From assembly GCA_015063985.1 (NCBI GenBank), contig SVTC01000003.1, forward strand, positions 69,162 through 133,161: DNA of 64,000 bases, written 5' to 3'. The stretch's first letter is position 1, and the number at the start of each line of letters is the position of its first letter. Below are positions 56,847 to 64,000 of the stretch, piece after piece. Made by a program: the position numbers and the translations under genes. The notes beneath the pieces were generated by a model. It was given only the letters and a program-made list of their open reading frames with translations, was not told the origin of the DNA and ran no database searches. The stretch comes from Oscillospiraceae bacterium (lineage in GTDB: Bacteria; Bacillota; Clostridia; Oscillospirales; SIG627).

Positions 56847-57053
56847 ATGGCAAAAGTCACGTTTTTAACAGATGTTTGCAAGGGTTGCGGACTTTGCGTT
56901 ACCGCTTGCCCCAAGAAGATCATCAGGATCGCCACAGAAAAGCTCAATAAAAAAGGACATTCCCCCGCAGAGATCACCGATCAGGAAAAGTGCATAGCTT
57001 GTGCATTCTGCGCAACCATGTGCCCCGACTGCGTAATCACAGTGGAGAAATAA
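56847..57053 (+). CDS. vorD: 2-oxoacid:ferredoxin oxidoreductase, ferredoxin (delta) subunit
   Basis: 68 residues with two 4Fe-4S motifs, CKGCGLCVTACPKKII and CIACAFCATMCPDCVI. It is the ferredoxin-like subunit that relays electrons between the TPP subunits and free ferredoxin. It precedes the alpha, beta and gamma subunit genes. The kor and vor families share this subunit type; vor is preferred because of the adjacent ilvE. Confidence 0.85.
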   Translation: MAKVTFLTDVCKGCGLCVTACPKKIIRIATEKLNKKGHSPAEITDQEKCIACAFCATMCPDCVITVEK

Positions 57054-57068
57054 GAAAGGAAGAAAAAA

Positions 57069-58130
57069 ATGGCTGAAAAAGTATTAATGAAGGGTAACGA
57101 AGCTATTGCCGAGGCGGCTATTATTGCCGGCTGCAGACATTATTTCGGATACCCCATCACTCCTCAGACAGAGATAGCCGCTTATATGGCAAAGCGTATG
57201 CCCAAGATCGGCGGCTGCTTTCTCCAGGCAGAAAGCGAGATCGCGGCAATAAATATGGTATACGGTGTTGCGGGAACAGGTAAGCGAGTAATGACAAGCT
57301 CCTCTTCTCCCGGAATCGCCCTTAAGAGCGAGGGTCTGAGCTACCTTGCAGGAAGCGATCTTCCCGCTCTCGTTGTAAACGTTCAGCGCGGAGGTCCCGG
57401 ATTGGGCGGTATCCAGCCCAGCCAAAGCGACTATTTCCAGGCCACAAAGGCAGGCGGCCACGGCGATTTCAGAATGATCGTTCTCGCTCCCGCTTCCGCT
57501 CAGGAAATGGCAGATCTTACAATAAAGGGCTTTGATCTTGCAGACAAATACCGTATGACCAGTATGCTCCTTGCTGACGGAACCATGGGCCAGATGATGG
57601 AGCCCGTTGCCCTTCCCGAGGCAAGCTACGTATTGGAGGAAAAGCCCTGGGCGGTTACCGGAACCAAGCTTGCAAGACCTCACAACATCATCAACTCCCT
57701 CTCTCTCGTGCCCGAGGAGCTTGAAATGCTCAACTTCAAGCGCTTTGAAAAATATGCCGAGATCGAAAAGACCGAGGCTATGTGCGAGGAATTTATGACA
57801 GAGGATTGCGACATTGCAGTGGTCGCCTTCGGTATCGCAGCAAGAGTCAGCAAGAACGCGGTGATCGCAGCAAGAAGCCGCGGTATCAAGGTCGGACTTA
57901 TCCGTCCCATCACCCTTTGGCCCTTCCCCACTGACGTGTTCAAAAAAGTGGCAAAGACCGCAAAGCACTTTATCAGCGTTGAGCTGAATATGGGTCAGAT
58001 GATCGACGACGTGCGCTTGGCTATAGATTGCTCCAGACCCGTAAGCCTTTGCAACCGCGCGGGCGGTATGATCCCCACCCCCGAGGACGTATTGGCAAAG
58101 ATCGAAATCGCAGCAGGAGGTAACAACTGA
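57069..58130 (+). CDS. vorB: 2-oxoisovalerate-type:ferredoxin oxidoreductase, alpha subunit
   Basis: 353 residues. It begins EKVLMKGNEAIAEAAIIAGC, then FGYPITPQTEIAAYMAKRMP, QAESEIAAINMVYGVAGTGK, TSSSSPGIALKSEGLSYLAG and NVQRGGPGLGGIQPSQSDYF, matching the VorB/KorA pyrimidine-binding subunit. The enzyme converts branched 2-oxoacids and acyl-CoA plus CO2 reversibly using ferredoxin. Substrate class is inferred from ilvE and the ligase genes. Confidence 0.9.
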   Translation: MAEKVLMKGNEAIAEAAIIAGCRHYFGYPITPQTEIAAYMAKRMPKIGGCFLQAESEIAAINMVYGVAGTGKRVMTSSSSPGIALKSEGLSYLAGSDLPALVVNVQRGGPGLGGIQPSQSDYFQATKAGGHGDFRMIVLAPASAQEMADLTIKGFDLADKYRMTSMLLADGTMGQMMEPVALPEASYVLEEKPWAVTGTKLARPHNIINSLSLVPEELEMLNFKRFEKYAEIEKTEAMCEEFMTEDCDIAVVAFGIAARVSKNAVIAARSRGIKVGLIRPITLWPFPTDVFKKVAKTAKHFISVELNMGQMIDDVRLAIDCSRPVSLCNRAGGMIPTPEDVLAKIEIAAGGNN

Positions 58131-58885
58131 TGGTAGTATTCAAGAAACCCCACGCATTGACAGACGCACCCTTACACTACTGTCCCGGCTGCACCCACGG
58201 CATCATCCACAGATTGGTGGCTGAATGTATAGACGAGCTGGGTGTTGAAGGCAAGACTATCGGTGTTGCACCCGTCGGATGCTCCGTTATGGCATACAAT
58301 TATTTCAACTGTGATATGGTAGAGGCGGCTCACGGAAGAGCTCCCGCCGTAGCTACAGGTCTCAAGAGATCCCTGCCCGATAACGTTATATTTACCTATC
58401 AGGGCGACGGAGACCTGGCAAGCATCGGTATGGCAGAGACGGTTCACAGCGCAACCAGAAACGAAAACATCACCATTATTTTCGTAAACAACGCCATCTA
58501 CGGAATGACAGGCGGTCAGATGGCTCCCACCTCCCTTCCCGGTCAGGTAACACAGACCTCTCCCTACGGCAGAGACGTTGCAACCGTGGGATATCCCATC
58601 AAGGTATGCGAAATGCTCAGCCAGCTTGACGGTCCCGAGTATCTGGAAAGAGTTGCGGTAAACAACGTCAAGAACGTAAGAAACGCAAAGAAGGCGATCA
58701 AAAAGGCTTTTGAAAACCAGATCAACAATAAAGGCTTTTCCTTGGTCGAGGTAGTCTCCACCTGCCCCACAAACTGGGGTATGACTCCCGAAAAGGCTCT
58801 TAGCTGGGTAGACGAAAAGATGATCCCCTACTATCCCTTGGGAGTTTATAAGGACAGAAGCGCCGCAAAGGAGGAGAACAAATGA
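58130..58885 (+). CDS. vorA: 2-oxoacid:ferredoxin oxidoreductase, TPP-binding beta subunit
   Basis: 251 residues. YCPGCTHGIIHRLVAECIDE carries the TPP-site Cys-Pro-Gly-Cys, and FTYQGDGDLASIGMAETVHS with NNAIYGMTGGQMAPTSLPGQ is the TPP/Mg motif. It overlaps the alpha gene stop (TGATG) after AGGAGGT and overlaps the gamma gene start (ATGA), so subunits are made in step. Confidence 0.9.
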   Translation: MVVFKKPHALTDAPLHYCPGCTHGIIHRLVAECIDELGVEGKTIGVAPVGCSVMAYNYFNCDMVEAAHGRAPAVATGLKRSLPDNVIFTYQGDGDLASIGMAETVHSATRNENITIIFVNNAIYGMTGGQMAPTSLPGQVTQTSPYGRDVATVGYPIKVCEMLSQLDGPEYLERVAVNNVKNVRNAKKAIKKAFENQINNKGFSLVEVVSTCPTNWGMTPEKALSWVDEKMIPYYPLGVYKDRSAAKEENK

Positions 58886-59424
58886 AAAACACAACTCAGA
58901 TCCTTATCGCAGGCTTTGGCGGTCAGGGCGTACTCTTTGCAGGAAAATTCATTGCATATAAGGGCTTGCTTGAAGGAAAGCAGGTATCCTGGCTTCCCAG
59001 CTACGGCCCCGAAATGAGAGGCGGCACCGCAAACTGCTCGGTTATCATTTCCGAGGATCCCGTCGGCTCTCCCATCGTATCCACCCCCGACGTGCTTACC
59101 GTTATGAACCTCCCCAGCCTTGATAAATACGAAGCCAAGGCGGCTGAGGGCGCAAAGATATTTGTGGATTCCACCCTCATTTCAAGAAAGCTTGAAAGGA
59201 CCGACGTTGAAGCATTCTACGTTCCCTCCACAAAGATGGCGGCAGATGCAGGCATTCCCACCCTTGCAAATATGATCCTGGTGGGAAAAATGCTCAAGGA
59301 ATGCGAAATGCTCTCCTTCGACGAGGTTGAAGCAGCCTTGAGAAAGGTAGTCAGCGCAAAGAGAATAGAGCTTTTGGACTACAACCTCAAGGCACTTGAG
59401 GCAGGATATAACTTTAAAGACTGA
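58882..59424 (+). CDS. vorC: 2-oxoacid:ferredoxin oxidoreductase, gamma subunit
   Basis: 180 residues: ILIAGFGGQGVLFAGKFIAY at the N terminus and PSYGPEMRGGTANCSVIISE, typical of the gamma subunit. It completes the four-subunit enzyme encoded at 56847-59424. The ilvE gene follows after 17 bases and probably shares the transcript. Confidence 0.9.
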   Translation: MKNTTQILIAGFGGQGVLFAGKFIAYKGLLEGKQVSWLPSYGPEMRGGTANCSVIISEDPVGSPIVSTPDVLTVMNLPSLDKYEAKAAEGAKIFVDSTLISRKLERTDVEAFYVPSTKMAADAGIPTLANMILVGKMLKECEMLSFDEVEAALRKVVSAKRIELLDYNLKALEAGYNFKD

Positions 59425-59441
59425 TTAAGGAGTCGAAAACA

Positions 59442-60509
59442 ATGCTTGATATCAGAATAGAAAAAACCGCAACTCCCAAACAAAAGCCCGCTCCGGGCGA
59501 AAAGCTGGGCTTCGGACACGTTTTCACCGATCATATGTTCGTGATGAACTACACCGAGGGCAAGGGCTGGCACGACGCAAGAATAGTCCCCTTTGAAAGG
59601 ATCAGCCTTTCTCCTGCCGCAATGGTATTTCACTACGGTCAGGAAATGTTCGAGGGTATGAAGGCATACAAGGATGAAAAGGGCAACGCGTATCTTTTCC
59701 GTCCCGATATGAACGCCAAGCGCGCTAACGACAGCAACGACAGACTCTGCATTCCCCGAATCCCCGAGGAGGACTTCGTTCAGGCTGTTGAAGAGGTCGT
59801 AAAGGTTGAAAAGGACTGGATCCCCACCGATCCCGGCACCAGCCTCTACATCCGTCCCTTTATTATTGCCACCGACGAATTTTTGGGCGTCGCTCCCAGT
59901 AAGACCTACCTTTTCATCATCATCCTTTCCCCCAGCGGAGCATATTATGCCAGCGGTCTGGCGCCCGTGGGAATCTGGATCGAGGATGAATACGTGCGCG
60001 CCGTAAAGGGCGGCATCGGCTATGCCAAGACCGGCGGTAACTACGCCGCATCTCTCAAGGCACAGGTCAAGGCTCACGACGGCGGCTTCTCTCAGGTGCT
60101 TTGGCTTGACGGTGTCGAAAGAAAGTACATTGAAGAGGTTGGCGCCATGAACATCTTCTTCAAGATCAACGGCAAGATAGTTACCCCCATGCTCAACGGA
60201 AGCATCCTCCCCGGAGTTACAAGAAACTCCGTTCTTCAGGTATGCCGTCATTGGGGCTACGAGGTCGAGGAAAGAAGGATCAGCGTGGATGAGCTGGTTG
60301 CCGCCGCTCACGACGGAAGCCTTGAGGAGGTATTCGGAACCGGTACCGCGGCAGTTATCTCTCCCGTCGGCAAGCTCCGCTTCAAGGACGAGGTCATGAC
60401 CATCGGAAACGGCGACATCGGCACTCTCACCCAAAAGCTCTACGACTTTATCACCGGCATTCAGTGGGGTAAGGTCGAGGATCCCTTCGGCTGGAGAGTT
60501 ACACTTTAA
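59442..60509 (+). CDS. ilvE: branched-chain amino-acid aminotransferase
   Basis: 355 residues of fold-type IV PLP enzymes. Segments include AMVFHYGQEMFEGMKAYKDE, RPFIIATDEFLGVAPSKTYL, the PLP-Lys region GIGYAKTGGNYAASLKAQ, and GTGTAAVISPVG. It interconverts Val, Leu, Ile and their 2-oxoacids. Directly downstream of vorC, it supplies the transamination step of the branched-chain route proposed for this region. Confidence 0.95.
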   Translation: MLDIRIEKTATPKQKPAPGEKLGFGHVFTDHMFVMNYTEGKGWHDARIVPFERISLSPAAMVFHYGQEMFEGMKAYKDEKGNAYLFRPDMNAKRANDSNDRLCIPRIPEEDFVQAVEEVVKVEKDWIPTDPGTSLYIRPFIIATDEFLGVAPSKTYLFIIILSPSGAYYASGLAPVGIWIEDEYVRAVKGGIGYAKTGGNYAASLKAQVKAHDGGFSQVLWLDGVERKYIEEVGAMNIFFKINGKIVTPMLNGSILPGVTRNSVLQVCRHWGYEVEERRISVDELVAAAHDGSLEEVFGTGTAAVISPVGKLRFKDEVMTIGNGDIGTLTQKLYDFITGIQWGKVEDPFGWRVTL

Positions 60510-60514
60510 ACTGT

Positions 60515-60553
60515 TTTGGGGCAGTGGCGGAGGATTTCGTCACCGCCCTTTTA
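60515..60553 (+). terminator. weak terminator after ilvE
   Basis: GGGCAGTG...CACCGCCC with one A-C mismatch followed by TTTT; it separates the branched-chain and methionine genes only partly. Confidence 0.45.
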
Positions 60554-60576
60554 CACCATAATAAGGGAGATCAATT

Positions 60577-61860
60577 ATGAAACAAAGAATAGAAACCAAA
60601 TGCGTCCAAGCAGGATACACACCCAAAAACGGCGAGCCCAGACAGATACCGATAATCCAAAGCACCACCTTTAAGTACGACACCGGCGAGGATATGGGCA
60701 AGCTCTTCGATCTTGAAGCAAGCGGATATTTTTACTCCCGCCTGCAAAATCCCACCTGCGATATGGTGGCTGCAAAGATCTGCGCACTGGAGGGCGGTAC
60801 AGCCGCAATGCTTACAAGCTCAGGCCAGGCTGCAAACTTCTTTTCCGTGTTCAATATCGCCAACGCGGGAGATCACGTCATAAGCAGTACCTCCATTTAC
60901 GGCGGCACCTTCAATCTTTTCAACGTAACCATGAGAAAAATGGGCATCGACTTTACCTTCGTCGATCCCGATTGCAGCGAGGAAGAGCTTAACGCCGCCT
61001 TCCGTCCCAATACAAAGGCGGTATTCGGCGAGACCATTGCCAATCCCGCACTGACAGTATTGGATATAGAAAAGTTTGCCAAGGCAGCCCACGCTCACGG
61101 CGTTCCCCTTATAATCGACAACACCTTCCCCACTCCCATCAACTGCCGTCCCATTGAATGGGGCGCAGATATCGTGACCCACTCCACCACAAAATATATG
61201 GACGGACACGGCTCTGCAGTAGGCGGATGCATAGTTGACGGAGGTAATTTCGACTGGATGGCAAATGCAGAGCGCTTCCCCGGTCTTTGCACACCCGACG
61301 ACAGCTATCACGGAATCACCTATGCTGAAAAGTTCGGAAAGGAAGGCGCCTTCATCTACAAGGCAACCGCTCAGCTTATGAGAGACTTCGGATGCACCCC
61401 CGCACCTCAGAGCGCATATCTTCTCAATCTCGGTCTGGAGAGTCTTCACGTGAGAATGGAGCGCCACTGCGCCAATGCTCTGGCAGTCGCAAGGGCTTTG
61501 GAAGCTCATCCTAAGGTATCCTGGGTCAACTTCCCCGAGCTTGAGTCTAACAAATACAACGCCCTCCAGAAGAAATACCTTCCCAAAGGAACCTGCGGTG
61601 TTGTAAGCTTTGGAGTCAAGGGCGGTAAGGACGCAGCGGAGACCTTTATGAAGAATCTGCGCCTGGCGGCGATAGAGACTCACGTTGCCGATGCGAGGAC
61701 CTGCTGTTTGCATCCCGCTACCACCACACACCGTCAGCTTACAGAGGAAGAGCTGGCAGCCGCAGGAGTGCCCGGAGATCTTGTCAGAATGTCTTGCGGT
61801 ATTGAAAACGCTCAAGACCTTATCGACGATATCCTTCAGGCGCTGGATAAGGCACAGTAA
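60577..61860 (+). CDS. metY: O-acetylhomoserine aminocarboxypropyltransferase (sulfhydrylase)
   Basis: 427 residues of the Cys/Met-metabolism PLP family. Motifs: [60 protein letters not shown] and the PLP Lys in [12 protein letters not shown]. MetY-type length and the [12 protein letters not shown] segment favour direct sulfhydrylation of O-acetylhomoserine with sulfide. metA follows with a 20-base gap. Confidence 0.9.
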   Translation: MKQRIETKCVQAGYTPKNGEPRQIPIIQSTTFKYDTGEDMGKLFDLEASGYFYSRLQNPTCDMVAAKICALEGGTAAMLTSSGQAANFFSVFNIANAGDHVISSTSIYGGTFNLFNVTMRKMGIDFTFVDPDCSEEELNAAFRPNTKAVFGETIANPALTVLDIEKFAKAAHAHGVPLIIDNTFPTPINCRPIEWGADIVTHSTTKYMDGHGSAVGGCIVDGGNFDWMANAERFPGLCTPDDSYHGITYAEKFGKEGAFIYKATAQLMRDFGCTPAPQSAYLLNLGLESLHVRMERHCANALAVARALEAHPKVSWVNFPELESNKYNALQKKYLPKGTCGVVSFGVKGGKDAAETFMKNLRLAAIETHVADARTCCLHPATTTHRQLTEEELAAAGVPGDLVRMSCGIENAQDLIDDILQALDKAQ

Positions 61861-61880
61861 TAAAAGAAAGGGGAATAAGA

Positions 61881-62825
61881 ATGCCCATTAAGATTCCCAA
61901 CGAGCTTCCCGCAACCAAGATCCTGCAGGATGAGAACATCTTTGTTATGACGCAAACCCGTGCCATGACTCAGGACATCCGCCCCTTGAAGATACTTCTT
62001 TTAAATCTTATGCCCACAAAGATCGACACCGAGACCCAGCTGTCCAGACTTTTGGGCAATACTCCCCTGCAGATAGAGCTGACTCTGCTGCATACCAAGA
62101 GCCATAAGTCCAAAAACACACCCGAGGAGCATTTATTGGCATTCTACAAGGTGTTTGACGACGTAAAGAACGAGAAGTTCGACGGTCTTATTATCACGGG
62201 AGCCCCCGTGGAGCTCCTCCCCTTTGAAGAGGTGGAGTATTGGAAAGAGCTTTGCGAGATAATGGAGTGGAGCAAAACTCACGTCCACAGCACATTTCAC
62301 ATTTGCTGGGGCGCTCAGGCAGGTCTGTACTACCATTTCGGAATCGACAAGACCCCATTACCAAAAAAGATGTTCGGTATCTTCCCTCACACCGCCGACT
62401 ACAAGCGCTCCATTCTTCTGCGCGGCTTCGACGATGTGTTTCCCGTCCCCCACTCCCGTCACACAACCATAGATCGGGAAGCCATTGAGGCGGTTAAGGA
62501 ATTAAAGATTCTGGCATCCTCCGAGGAGGCGGGAGTATACGCCATATCTACCAAGAACGGCAGACAGATCTTCATCACGGGTCACTCGGAGTACGATGCT
62601 CTTACACTCCACAAGGAATACGTAAGAGACGTGAACGCAGGCAAGCCCATTGAGGTTCCGAAGAACTATTATCCCAACGACGATCCCTCTCAGCCGCCTA
62701 TGGTAACCTGGCGTTCTCACGCCAACCTTCTCTATTCCAACTGGCTGAACTATTACGTCTATCAAACCACACCGTATGATATCACCTCCCTTGACGGCAA
62801 GCCTTGCTCTCAGGAAGATGAATGA
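61881..62825 (+). CDS. metA: homoserine O-acetyltransferase, MetA type
   Basis: 314 residues. The catalytic Cys is in [14 protein letters not shown], the His in [10 protein letters not shown] and the Glu in [12 protein letters not shown]. The acyl-selectivity position reads [15 protein letters not shown], with Glu where succinyl-specific enzymes such as the E. coli one have Gly, so acetyl-CoA is the expected donor. This matches metY next door. Confidence 0.9.
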   Translation: MPIKIPNELPATKILQDENIFVMTQTRAMTQDIRPLKILLLNLMPTKIDTETQLSRLLGNTPLQIELTLLHTKSHKSKNTPEEHLLAFYKVFDDVKNEKFDGLIITGAPVELLPFEEVEYWKELCEIMEWSKTHVHSTFHICWGAQAGLYYHFGIDKTPLPKKMFGIFPHTADYKRSILLRGFDDVFPVPHSRHTTIDREAIEAVKELKILASSEEAGVYAISTKNGRQIFITGHSEYDALTLHKEYVRDVNAGKPIEVPKNYYPNDDPSQPPMVTWRSHANLLYSNWLNYYVYQTTPYDITSLDGKPCSQEDE

Positions 62826-62834
62826 ACCACGTCA

Positions 62835-62863
62835 AAGCCCCGACCTATTTTAGGTCGGGGCTT
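62835..62863. terminator. terminator between metA and the convergent peptidase
   Basis: AAGCCCCGACCTA-TTT-TAGGTCGGGGCTT, a strong symmetric hairpin. Confidence 0.85.
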
Positions 62864-62876
62864 ATGCTTTTAGTGC

Positions 62877-64000
62877 TTATTTTTCTTTCAGAAAGCTTTC
62901 CTCAATAAGCTTTTTTATCTCCAAAACACTTTCCTTTTTAAAGGGCTCTCTTAAGCCCGCTGTACCAAGGACCTCCATAAAATCGCCTTCAAGACCCAGC
63001 ATATCGCAATACAAGTCCTGGGGATCGTCTATGGTGTAGAACTGCATTGCAACGTCTGCAGAAAGACTGTAGCTGACCGTATAGAAGGGACTTACAAAGA
63101 AATGAGTTATCCTTATCCAGCTCAGCCCCACAAGCTCTCTCAGCTCGTCGGGAAAATAATAGGCACTGCTTGAAAAGCACTCCTCTGCAATGGCATTAAT
63201 ATCATCTATCGTGGGATCCTCCAATGCGTATACCGCAGACTCAAAGCTGTAGTAGCTGCACTGAGTAATAATAGCTTCAAAAAGCTCCAGCATCTTCAGG
63301 TCGTGAAGATAGCTTGCATCATCTTGGGAAACGGCACTCTCAAGATTGGAGGTCACAAGCACCTCCATTATCTGCGACGCACACTCCGCAAGCTCAAGAT
63401 CGCTCATATCGCCCCAGGTCTTGTAAAGATCGAAAAAGTGACCGAACTCGTGGCTGAAGGTGGCAAGATCGGTGCTGTCGCCCATGGGAGACATAACTAT
63501 AAAGGGGGCGTTGTAATCATAAATATAGGTGGTAAAGGCGCCGGGTAGCTTGTTATCTCCGGGAGCTACGTGGTAGAGCTCAAATTCCTTCATATACGAA
63601 TATGCCTCTTTTATCTCGCTGCCAAGCTTTTTGGTGACCTTATCCATAATATCCCAAAGCTCCTCCTCGGTAAAGGAGTACAGCTGAGAGTATTCGCCGT
63701 ATACCCCGTCGTTGCAAAGCCTTTCGTAGAGAGGAACCAGCTCCTCCTTTACCCAAAGGCAATACGACTCAGCATCCTCAACGGAATAATTGCGGTTAAA
63801 GCCGCCAAAGCAATATTGGGCATAGCTGTCGTAGCCCAGCCTTTGAGAGATCTGCTTTCTTATCTTCAAAAGCTCCAGATACGTCTCTCCCGCCTTTTGA
63901 TTGGCGCTTTTATAATACTCGGTCACAAGCTCCTTGTAGGTATCGGGGTCCTGCACAGATATACTAAGCTCGAAGAGATCCATTTTTTTGCCGTTATATT
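62877..64000 (-). CDS. M3-family oligoendopeptidase (PepF type), N terminus outside the window
   Basis: At least 373 residues. The zinc motif is HEFGH in ATFSHEFGHFFDLYKT, with the downstream Glu in LELAECASQ; GAFTTYIYDYNAPFIVMSPM and a C-terminal helix are typical of PepF/M3B peptidases. The frame stays open through the window edge (YNGKK-MDLFELSISVQ), so the apparent ATG at 63983 is probably internal. Intact family members run to about 550-600 residues. It would cleave short peptides in the cytoplasm. Confidence 0.85.
   Translation of the reverse strand, partial: YNGKKMDLFELSISVQDPDTYKELVTEYYKSANQKAGETYLELLKIRKQISQRLGYDSYAQYCFGGFNRNYSVEDAESYCLWVKEELVPLYERLCNDGVYGEYSQLYSFTEEELWDIMDKVTKKLGSEIKEAYSYMKEFELYHVAPGDNKLPGAFTTYIYDYNAPFIVMSPMGDSTDLATFSHEFGHFFDLYKTWGDMSDLELAECASQIMEVLVTSNLESAVSQDDASYLHDLKMLELFEAIITQCSYYSFESAVYALEDPTIDDINAIAEECFSSSAYYFPDELRELVGLSWIRITHFFVSPFYTVSYSLSADVAMQFYTIDDPQDLYCDMLGLEGDFMEVLGTAGLREPFKKESVLEIKKLIEESFLKEK

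Noticed and set aside
37420-60509. Simple amino-acid fermentation cluster
   Set aside because: Not excluded enzymatically, but starvation-responsive leaders of four kinds argue for synthesis; kept as the main alternative.
60510-60576. SAM riboswitch before metY
   Set aside because: The 67-base gap is too short and shows only a weak terminator-like hairpin.

Overview
The window looks like one chromosomal stretch of an anaerobic Clostridia-class bacterium (Bacillota), probably an uncultured gut or rumen lineage. The signs are three T-box leaders, many sigma-A promoters of the TTGACA-17-TATAAT type, two ferredoxin-linked 2-oxoacid oxidoreductases, a type-3 prolyl-tRNA synthetase, a CarD regulator and several glycan-degrading enzymes. 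No rRNA, transposase, integrase, phage module or CRISPR array is visible.

Layout. 1-7500 (+): the end of a zinc-finger protein, a YgjV membrane protein, a frameshifted ICMT-type methyltransferase, then a run of hydrolases (HAD, metallo-beta-lactamase fold, PHP, SGNH, PHP), YbaK and a cation efflux protein. 7529-8156: tRNA-Trp, an eight-hairpin array and a truncated four-helix-bundle gene. 8175-10735 (-): phosphoesterase, nitroreductase, flavin reductase, P-loop NTPase. 10890-18149: GH29-like and GH36-like glycosidases, two unknown genes, a polysaccharide deacetylase and an unknown partner. 18307-25964: an MFS transporter, two lipoproteins, CarD, LacI regulator, RpiB-like isomerase and a foreign-looking glycosidase; two cargo segments here are each followed by a duplicate of the 3' end of the preceding gene. 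25971-28267 (-): small unknown genes, two more hairpin arrays, a four-helix-bundle gene and tRNA-Cys. 28419-36799: PHP phosphatase, ProRS, AraC regulator, then a kinase/SIS/DegT/DegT-like/ceramidase-like operon.

37045-62825 (+) is the most striking part. A T-box with a UAC (Tyr) specifier precedes symporter, AMP-forming ligase, iorA, iorB, paaK, ACT protein and aminotransferase. A leucine-rich leader peptide with mutually exclusive hairpins precedes a LeuA-like protein that lacks the metal site, a TIM-barrel/acyl-CoA-ligase fusion and an amidohydrolase. Two tandem T-boxes, near-identical in the antiterminator half but different in Stem I (tentatively Ile and Val), each precede an HTH-cupin-acyl-CoA-ligase fusion. 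The second of these leads into a VOR-type oxidoreductase and ilvE; metY and metA follow.

Main inference: amino-acid starvation signals controlling acyl-CoA ligases, ferredoxin-dependent 2-oxoacid oxidoreductases and aminotransferases fit amino-acid synthesis from scavenged carboxylic acids (ligase, then reductive carboxylation, then transamination) better than amino-acid fermentation. The enzymes are reversible, so direction is not proven by sequence. A second candidate novelty is the family of hairpin arrays joined by mutually complementary linkers, two of which lie directly upstream of four-helix-bundle (23S-IVS/Avd-like) genes.
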